A stretch of 7,478 bases of DNA from Caryophanales bacterium (GTDB taxonomy: Bacteria; Bacillota_I; Bacilli_A; RFN20; JAISJY01): NCBI GenBank assembly GCA_031261365.1, contig JAISJY010000032.1, positions 1 to 7,478 of the forward strand, written 5' to 3'. The translations under genes were made by a program, and so were the position numbers. The notes under the pieces are model-generated. The model saw only the letters and a program-made list of their open reading frames with translations. It made no database searches and was not told where the DNA came from. Shown piece by piece: positions 1 through 5,010 of this stretch (positions within the stretch are counted from its first letter, which is position 1; each line of letters opens with the position of its first letter).

Positions 1-118
1 AACATACATATCTATTCCCTATTCTTAAATCAAACAAGTATTGTATGCATAATTCTTCACTATGAAACTGTTCTATAAAGTCTATTAAAGATAAATTAAA
101 ACTTGGTTTATTCACCAT
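1..118 (-). CDS. IS1595-like transposase, N-terminal fragment (cut by window edge)
   Basis: Partial gene: 39 residues are readable before the left edge, with no stop. The translation contains SLIDFIEQFHSEELCIQYLF and ends in NRYVC. The pattern FxxxF-x-(S/T)EE-xC-xxYLF-x-L(R/K), followed about ten residues later by a (Y/F)-V-C, is what I recognise as the start of IS1595-family (transposase zinc-ribbon domain) proteins; the final Cys would be the first ligand of the zinc ribbon. The catalytic DDE-type domain would lie outside the window. Start choice: ATG at 118, or the next codon, GTG at 115. Neither has a Shine-Dalgarno site, but a TATAAT lies exactly 6 nt before the GTG. Whether the full gene is intact cannot be seen. 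The family call rests on motif recognition in a short stretch; I have no alternative family in mind. Confidence 0.72.
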   Translation of the reverse strand, partial: MVNKPSFNLSLIDFIEQFHSEELCIQYLFDLRIGNRYVC

Positions 119-150
119 TTAATTATACTTTATTTCTTAATGGTTAAGTT
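119..150 (-). promoter_or_regulatory. Promoter-like -10 element of the transposase
   Basis: On the minus strand a perfect TATAAT lies at 122-127, followed by TAAATG and then GTG, so the GTG at 115 sits where a transcript start would be expected. There is no purine-rich ribosome site before the ATG or GTG. No convincing -35 box is present at 16-18 nt spacing, so the call rests on the -10 alone, which arises easily by chance in AT-rich DNA. The block AGTATAATTAAAT recurs before the GGDEF gene. Confidence 0.35.
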
Positions 151-190
151 GGGCTTTCTGTGCACCCATATAAATTTATATTAGTAACAA

Positions 191-210
191 ATAAGACCTT
201 TAATGTCTAT
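191..210 (-). terminator. Weak hairpin downstream of the GGDEF gene
   Basis: On the minus strand ATAGAC, a 7-nt loop ATTAAAG, then GTCTTAT can fold into a six-pair stem with one bulged base, followed by TTGTTACT. It lies about 30 nt after the GGDEF stop codon, where the end of the transcript would be expected. The stem has few G-C pairs and the tail is not a clean U-run, so this is at best a weak intrinsic terminator. Confidence 0.22.
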
Positions 211-238
211 GAAATAGTTAAACATTTGAAAATCACTT

Positions 239-1465
239 TTACTTCTTTTTTTCTTGAGAACTGATAGCCCCAATTTCTGGAGTCCAATAAATATAGCCAC
301 CTTTACCGTGTTTTTTAGAATAATACATAGCCTCATCTGAATACTTTAATAAATCAGAAACTGAACTAGCATCATTCGGATAAATAGAAGAACCCATTGA
401 AATATTAACATCGTGCTTGAGCATCATTTCATTTTTTTCTTTGATTAATTGAAACTCTTGTAAAATACTAGCCGCTTTTTTAGTTACATCTTGAACTCTT
501 CTAGCAGGGTATAATAAAACAAATTCATCTCCTCCTAATCTAGAAGCAAAAGGTCTTTCTCCTCTAATTAAAACATCTTCTAATTGACTTTTTAAGAAAC
601 AAGCAATTTCTTGCAAGATAATATCACCTGCTAAATGTCCGTCTGTATCATTAACTAATTTAAAATTATCAATATCAATAAAATACAAAGCAAATAAATA
701 AGTAGGATTCTTATCTAAATTAGAAGCTGCCAACTTTAATCTATTAACTAATGAAACTCTATTCGGTAGTTGAGTTAAAGCATCAAAATGAGCTAAATGT
801 TCATACTTATCAATAGATATTTCACTTTTTCTAATGTTATTGTATAAAACATAACCGACCCCAATAAAAAAGATAGTTAATAAAGCCGCACTACCTGCTA
901 TACTTAAAAACAAAGCAATTAAAATGTTTTGTAATTCTGGTAAAGAATAATGAACCACTAAAAAGTTGTCTTCAAACAAAGGTAAAACACCTAAAAGATA
1001 ATAACCTTGCTGGTCTTCACTTTTTAATTTTTTATAACCGTCTTCAAAGGAAATACTATTTAAGAAATTACTAATAACTCTAGTTTCAGGAGTATATGTG
1101 GTATTATTAAACTCCGTAGTATGTAAAGAAGAAAAACCATATTTATATTCTCCGTTTTCTTTTATAACAGTATAAATATGTTTTAAACGGGGATTTTCAC
1201 TTTGTTTAAGAAGAGAAAGACTAGTATCTCTAAAATAAGTACTCGCTGTATTAGGAGTATTAATTAAATCTTTATAATCTAAATATTCATTATCTTTACT
1301 AATAGACGATTTAGAAAAATCTAAAGCAAATTGTAATTCTTTAGAAGCAGAACTCATAATAGAATTATAAGAAACAAAATAGACCACCAAAGGAACGGAT
1401 GAAACTACAAGTAAGATTACCGAACACAATATGATGAAATACCTTAAAAACTTTTTGCTTTTCAT
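239..1465 (-). CDS. Membrane-bound GGDEF diguanylate cyclase with extracytoplasmic sensor
   Basis: 408-residue protein predicted to make the second messenger cyclic di-GMP from two GTP. Order: basic N-terminus (MKSKK), membrane helix about 8-33, extracytoplasmic region about 34-178 of no family I recognise (possibly Cache-like), second membrane helix about 180-208, short linker, GGDEF domain about 222-396. Catalytic features are intact: DALTQLPNR at 228-236, DIDNFKLVND at 264-273 with the metal Asp264, Asp281, and the signature GGDEF at 311-315. The product-inhibition I-site, normally RxxD with its Asp six residues before the signature, is degenerate: the segment reads RGERPFASRL, with Gly302 and Pro305 at the R and D positions. 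The protein would therefore be less subject to feedback inhibition. No EAL, HD-GYP or PilZ gene is visible nearby. The gene follows the nucleotidase by 28 nt, but with its own promoter-like element and no Shine-Dalgarno site, so it may be transcribed separately. Stop is TAA. Confidence 0.93.
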   Translation of the reverse strand: MKSKKFLRYFIILCSVILLVVSSVPLVVYFVSYNSIMSSASKELQFALDFSKSSISKDNEYLDYKDLINTPNTASTYFRDTSLSLLKQSENPRLKHIYTVIKENGEYKYGFSSLHTTEFNNTTYTPETRVISNFLNSISFEDGYKKLKSEDQQGYYLLGVLPLFEDNFLVVHYSLPELQNILIALFLSIAGSAALLTIFFIGVGYVLYNNIRKSEISIDKYEHLAHFDALTQLPNRVSLVNRLKLAASNLDKNPTYLFALYFIDIDNFKLVNDTDGHLAGDIILQEIACFLKSQLEDVLIRGERPFASRLGGDEFVLLYPARRVQDVTKKAASILQEFQLIKEKNEMMLKHDVNISMGSSIYPNDASSVSDLLKYSDEAMYYSKKHGKGGYIYWTPEIGAISSQEKKK

Positions 1466-1500
1466 AATTTAATTATACTATAATTCTCTTTCTTTATAAA
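1466..1500 (-). promoter_or_regulatory. Candidate promoter for a leaderless GGDEF transcript
   Basis: On the minus strand a TTTATA (1495-1500, four of six matches to TTGACA) is followed after exactly 17 nt by a perfect TATAAT (1472-1477), and the ATG begins 6 nt further on, just where transcription would start. The only purine-rich sequence, AGAAAGAG, is about 20 nt from the ATG, too far for a normal ribosome site. The -35 overlaps the stop codon of the nucleotidase gene. AT-rich DNA makes such matches common, so this is suggestive only. Confidence 0.42.
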
Positions 1501-3035
1501 TGGTTTGTTAATAAAACAGTTTCATGACTTGGATACCATTTACTCCCTGCTTCTGTTTGTAATTCAATTTCTTCTAACATTAATTCTCTAGCCAACAAAG
1601 TTGTTAATACTATTTGAGAACCTGATAAGAAAGGATTTTCTTCTTTATCAAAAATATAATCTATAGCAGAGACCTTATATTGAACTCCATCTACTAATTC
1701 ATTTCCATTCAAATAAGCCGTTGAACCACTATAATATAAGTTCATACTAGTTGCTAAATCATATTGGCTTCGGCACTGCAAAACTTGTTGTTTAGTTAAT
1801 AAAACAGTTTTAACAACATTATCAAAAGGCATCATTCTTAAAACATCACTAACCATAATTTCTTGATTATTATAATAATTGTAAGACCTAATTCCTCCAT
1901 TATTAACCATCCCTATATCAGCACCTGTTGCTGCTTTTAATAAATTAGCTTCCCAAACTGCTAACATTTCTCTACTAGTGTTGTCTCCTAAAGTTCCAAT
2001 AATTCTATTGATAATTGGATTTATTAAGTCTTCTTCTTGATGAATAATATTTAAAATATTACTATCTGAACCACTTAAAGAACCCTCAGCTATATTAATG
2101 GCTTGACTATTTATTACCTTTTTCTGTGACCTATCATAAGAAAGAGTTATTTTACCTAAATATTGACCATTAGCTGCTGACTGAATAATCGGAACACTAG
2201 CATTTTGATTACTAGCATAACTAACATAAGGATAATGAGTATGACCATTTATTAAAACATCTATCTTTTGATCAGGATTAGAAACTAATAATTGAGTATT
2301 CTCATAAAAGTTTCTACCATCGCTTGTATCTCCATTATGATTAGCCACAATAACAAGGTCACAACCTTGATTAATTCTTAATTCACTAGTTAAACCTAAA
2401 ACAATATCTCTTTGATGTTTAAACTCAATACCTGTTAACATACTAGCCGCGATAGAGTTTTCTAAACCATAACCAATAACACCAATAATACCTATTTTTA
2501 AACCTTGTTGTTCAACAATAGTATATTCAGAAACAAAATCCATTAATTCTCCAGAAACCGTACTATAAATATTAGCTCCTAAAAAAGGGAAATTAGCTTC
2601 ACCATTTTCTAAAACACCATCTTGGAATTCCCTTAAATAATCAGTACCCCAATCAAACTCATGATTACCAATAGTAAACTCATCAAATTGTAGTTCATTT
2701 AAAATATCAACAATAGCTTTACCTTGAGAATAATAAGACAAAGCTGTTCCTTGAAACATATCACCATTGGCTATCTTAATATTAACCTCATCAGATTTAC
2801 TATTGTCCTTAATATATTTACCAAACTTAGCAATACCATAATGGTCATCTGCTGTTATTGCTCCATGTAAATCATTAATGCTAAAGATATTTATTTTAGC
2901 AATGTTACTATATGCTATTGAATTTGAATCACTTAAACTTTGATCAGTTGTTGAATTTGAGCTACTTGAACTATTTGAAAGATTACCAACACACCCTACC
3001 AACAAGAAACCAAGCCCAATAATTTTTATATTCAT
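1494..3035 (-). CDS. Surface lipoprotein 5'-nucleotidase / metallophosphatase
   Basis: 513-residue protein of the bifunctional UshA/5'-nucleotidase type, expected to hydrolyse nucleotides or related phosphate esters outside the cell. A short signal peptide ends in the lipobox LVGC with the lipid-bearing Cys15, then a Ser/Asn-rich tether about 18-45. The calcineurin-like domain shows NDLHG (Asp55, His57), NGD (Asp92), GNHE (Asn124, His125), ANHNGD (His233) and GHTH (265-267): the full two-metal set. The C-terminal nucleotidase domain about 338-513 has ATGADIGMVNNGGIR and MPFDN. The usual Gly-Gly-Asp-Gly loop near the C-terminus is replaced by DKEENPFLSG after DYIF (459-462), so substrate preference may differ. 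I start at the ATG at 3035 because it has a perfect AGGAGG at good spacing and gives a compact signal peptide; a TTG start at 3077 would add 14 residues and has no such support. It lies 8 nt after the membrane-protein gene, so it probably belongs to the opp operon. Confidence 0.92.
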   Translation of the reverse strand: MNIKIIGLGFLLVGCVGNLSNSSSSSNSTTDQSLSDSNSIAYSNIAKINIFSINDLHGAITADDHYGIAKFGKYIKDNSKSDEVNIKIANGDMFQGTALSYYSQGKAIVDILNELQFDEFTIGNHEFDWGTDYLREFQDGVLENGEANFPFLGANIYSTVSGELMDFVSEYTIVEQQGLKIGIIGVIGYGLENSIAASMLTGIEFKHQRDIVLGLTSELRINQGCDLVIVANHNGDTSDGRNFYENTQLLVSNPDQKIDVLINGHTHYPYVSYASNQNASVPIIQSAANGQYLGKITLSYDRSQKKVINSQAINIAEGSLSGSDSNILNIIHQEEDLINPIINRIIGTLGDNTSREMLAVWEANLLKAATGADIGMVNNGGIRSYNYYNNQEIMVSDVLRMMPFDNVVKTVLLTKQQVLQCRSQYDLATSMNLYYSGSTAYLNGNELVDGVQYKVSAIDYIFDKEENPFLSGSQIVLTTLLARELMLEEIELQTEAGSKWYPSHETVLLTNHL

Positions 3036-3039
3036 ATTT

Positions 3040-3045
3040 CCTCCT
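3040..3045 (-). promoter_or_regulatory. Ribosome binding site of the nucleotidase lipoprotein
   Basis: A perfect AGGAGG lies 4 nt before the ATG at 3035 and overlaps the TAG stop codon of the preceding gene (3044-3046). It fixes the start at 3035 rather than at the upstream TTG. It is one of the strongest ribosome sites in the window, so this gene can be translated without coupling. Confidence 0.85.
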
Positions 3046-3415
3046 AAAAACCTATTACTCCCCATATTATAATCCAAATAAGCAAAAATACAATACCAAC
3101 TATTAAAATATGAAAAGTAGACATCCGCTCCTTGCTTTCTTTTTCTAATTTATATTCATAAAAAGTTTGGCTCATTTTTTTAGGGGTAAAAGTTACTTCA
3201 AATAACTTCTTTAAAGCAAAAGCCAACATATCAAAAGCCCCCTGTTGAGAAACAAAAATCAACCCCGAAAACAACAATAATAAAATACCGGGAACAAAAA
3301 AAGCATTAATCCAAGCTACATTTTGATTTTCTTGGTTAGGAGAGATAAAAAAGACACCTACTCCAATACCAACTGCCACAATAACTGTAATTAAATACTT
3401 TCGGAAGACTTTCAT
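3044..3415 (-). CDS. Small three-helix membrane protein, DUF3899-like
   Basis: 123 residues with three hydrophobic segments: about 7-25, about 38-57 (containing FFVPGILLLLFSGLIFVSQQ) and about 101-122. Between helices two and three is a charged cytoplasm-like loop with FALKKLFEV and YEYKLEKESKER. The pattern of a hydrophobic hairpin, then L-I-FVS-x-x-G-x-FD, then KKLF and YxYKxEKxxKR, followed by a last helix, is that of the DUF3899 family of uncharacterised Bacillota/Mollicute proteins, as I remember it. Function is unknown. Its ATG overlaps the oppF stop by one base (TAATG) and has no Shine-Dalgarno site, so translation should depend on ribosomes finishing oppF. That coupling hints at a role near the transporter, for example in assembly or membrane support, but this is inference. 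Stop is TAG. Confidence 0.85.
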   Translation of the reverse strand: MKVFRKYLITVIVAVGIGVGVFFISPNQENQNVAWINAFFVPGILLLLFSGLIFVSQQGAFDMLAFALKKLFEVTFTPKKMSQTFYEYKLEKESKERMSTFHILIVGIVFLLIWIIIWGVIGF

Positions 3416-3417
3416 TA
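3413..3417 (-). promoter_or_regulatory. TAATG stop-start overlap, oppF to DUF3899 gene
   Basis: The oppF stop TAA and the next ATG share one base. The preceding 30 nt on the minus strand (GAATTAGCTAAATATAAAAC and on) contain nothing like a Shine-Dalgarno site. This indicates termination-reinitiation and fixes the start of the small membrane protein. Confidence 0.75.
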
Positions 3418-5010
3418 TTTTAATTCAGTTTTATATTTAGCTAATTCTTCATCATTACAATAAACAAAATGTTCAGGAATAATTTCTTTTAAAGTCGGTT
3501 TTTGTTTACTATAATCATGGTCTCTACTCGGAATATAAGACATTCTAACTCTTTTTTTCTCAAAGTTTGGATCAGGATGAGGAATAGCAGATAACAAGGA
3601 ACGAGTATAAGGATGCAAAGGATTTTTAAATAACTCTTCACTACTTGCAAGTTCAACCATTTCCCCAAAATACATCACGGCTATCCGATTACAAAAGTAT
3701 TTAACAACACTTAAATCATGAGCAATAAAAAGTATCGTTAAACCTAATTGAGCTCTTAAATCATTTAATAAATTAATTACTTGAGCTTGAATAGAAACAT
3801 CTAGAGCACTAATTGGTTCATCAGCAATAATTAATTCAGGTTCCATAATTAAAGCTCTAGCAACTCCAATTCTTTGCCTTTGTCCCCCACTAAACTCATG
3901 AGGATATCTAGTAGCATGTTCAGGAACTAAACCAACTAATTTTAATACCTCATAAACTTTCTCAATAATATACTTTTCATCTCTAATACCTTTAATTCTT
4001 AAACCTTCGGCAATAATTTCTTTAACTGTCATCCGAGGGTCTAAACTAGCAATAGGGTCTTGAAATATCATTTGCATTTTAGTCATCAAGTTTTCTCTTT
4101 GAGCTACTCTATAATTAGCTTTAAACTCTTTTAAAACTAACTCTTTTGAAGCAGTCTTATCAGCTAATTTAATATCTCTAATAGCCTCAGCCTTTTTAAT
4201 TTGTAAATCTCTAAACTCATCATTAAAATGTTTTTGATCATATTTAGATAAAGCAATTTTCTCTCTTTGAACTCTTTCAACTGCCAAAGCCTCTCTTCTA
4301 ATTTCCTCTATTTGTGAATTGTATTTATTTTTAATTTCTAATTCTATCTTCTTAAAAACATCCAAATCACTTTTAGTAGCATTATGAACATCTTCTTCTT
4401 TAATTAAACCTCTTAATAACAAAGTGTTTTTCACAAAATCAACTTTTAATAATCCCATAGAATAATTAAATCTACGGTTTAATTCTTTTTTCTTTCTCTT
4501 TAAAGTTGTTTCATCATCAGCATATTGATTTTCCAAAGAAATTAAATCATCTTTATAAGTTATTCTAACAGATTCTAATTTTGTTTTATATTCTGCTTCT
4601 AAAGTAGATATTTTTTGTCTTATTTCTAAATCTGTTTCTTCTTGATGATATAAACTATATATTTCATTTTTCATCCTTTGCTTTAATTCAACAATTTTTC
4701 TCTTGGCTCTAATCCAAGTAAACTTAATTTCTTTTTGATTCCATCTTATACCTGAAGAAATCCTAACTCCTTTAAAATAAACAGAGCCTGAAGTTAAATT
4801 ATAAAGCTTTATAATAGACCGACCTGTCGTGGTTTTACCACAACCAGATTCACCAACTAAACCAAACACTTCTCCTTTATGAATATCAAAAGAAATATCA
4901 TGGACTGCTTTATTATACTTAAACTTCTTAACATTAAACTTAAAATATTGTTTTAAATGTCTAACACTTAAAATAACATCGCTTGGTTGACGAACTTTTT
5001 CATTATTCAT
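3415..5010 (-). CDS. oppF: Oligopeptide ABC transporter ATPase OppF with large coiled-coil insertion
   Basis: 531-residue ATPase that, paired with OppD, powers peptide import through OppB/OppC at the inner face of the membrane. Motifs: Walker A GESGCGKTT (53-61), Q-loop MIFQDP (Gln317), signature FSGGQRQR (373-380), Walker B LIIADEP with SALD (393-404), H-loop His431, and the oligopeptide-specific tail NPLHPYTRSLLSAIP (463-477). OppF rather than OppD is indicated by GESGCGKTTTGR, MQMIFQDP, SLDPRMTV and the tail HFVYCND. The usual OppF is about 305-330 residues. Here the Walker A Lys59 and Q-loop Gln317 are 258 residues apart instead of about 50, because of a charged, helical insertion at about 88-305. 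All catalytic motifs survive, so the protein should be active. Its start overlaps the oppD stop by 8 nt and has an AGAGG site 8 nt upstream. Stop is TAA. Confidence 0.95.
   Translation of the reverse strand: MNNEKVRQPSDVILSVRHLKQYFKFNVKKFKYNKAVHDISFDIHKGEVFGLVGESGCGKTTTGRSIIKLYNLTSGSVYFKGVRISSGIRWNQKEIKFTWIRAKRKIVELKQRMKNEIYSLYHQEETDLEIRQKISTLEAEYKTKLESVRITYKDDLISLENQYADDETTLKRKKKELNRRFNYSMGLLKVDFVKNTLLLRGLIKEEDVHNATKSDLDVFKKIELEIKNKYNSQIEEIRREALAVERVQREKIALSKYDQKHFNDEFRDLQIKKAEAIRDIKLADKTASKELVLKEFKANYRVAQRENLMTKMQMIFQDPIASLDPRMTVKEIIAEGLRIKGIRDEKYIIEKVYEVLKLVGLVPEHATRYPHEFSGGQRQRIGVARALIMEPELIIADEPISALDVSIQAQVINLLNDLRAQLGLTILFIAHDLSVVKYFCNRIAVMYFGEMVELASSEELFKNPLHPYTRSLLSAIPHPDPNFEKKRVRMSYIPSRDHDYSKQKPTLKEIIPEHFVYCNDEELAKYKTELK
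4096..4749 (-). other. Coiled-coil insertion domain within OppF
   Basis: Residues about 88-305 of OppF. Two long Lys/Glu/Arg-rich helical arms (about 98-182 and about 218-303) flank a less charged middle (about 183-217, with FNYSMGLLKVDFVKNTLLLR). There are almost no Pro or Gly residues in the arms. This layout suggests an antiparallel coiled-coil hairpin projecting from the ATPase core. Boundaries are estimated from where normal OppF sequence stops and resumes; no family is recognised. Confidence 0.75.

Larger units (their letters stand above)
1..167 (-). mobile_element. Left (5') end of an IS1595-like insertion sequence, end position tentative
   Basis: The transposase start is preceded by a short leader. 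On the minus strand a conspicuous G+C-rich block begins at 167 (GGGTGCACAGAAAGCCCAAC, 12 of 20 bases G or C) in surroundings that are almost pure A+T. Its position 49 nt before the transposase start fits the terminal inverted repeat of an insertion sequence. The bases just outside (minus strand ATTTATAT, 168-175) would be one copy of the target duplication; IS1595 elements usually make an 8-bp, AT-rich duplication. The other end is outside the window, so neither the inverted repeat nor the duplication can be confirmed. Seen: the base-composition jump and the transposase. Inferred: the exact boundary. Confidence 0.45.

Noticed and set aside
114..144. Inverted repeat ACCATT...AATGGT upstream of the transposase
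   Set aside because: Only six pairs plus two across a bulge, with a long AT loop and no U-run; it also overlaps the transposase start, so it is not a convincing terminator.
168..181. Perfect 14-nt palindrome ATATAAATTTATAT
   Set aside because: It is made only of A and T in AT-rich intergenic DNA, has no U-tract or known operator context, and is expected by chance; it may just be the preferred target of the insertion sequence.
2895..2980. Repetitive Ser/Asn stretch in the nucleotidase
   Set aside because: It is a low-complexity tether after the lipobox, common in surface lipoproteins; the codons vary, so there is no simple DNA repeat that would suggest phase variation.
3036..3077. TTG start giving a 14-residue longer nucleotidase
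   Set aside because: The upstream TTG has no ribosome site, would overlap the preceding gene by 34 nt and would put an odd polar stretch before the signal peptide; the ATG at 3035 has a perfect AGGAGG.
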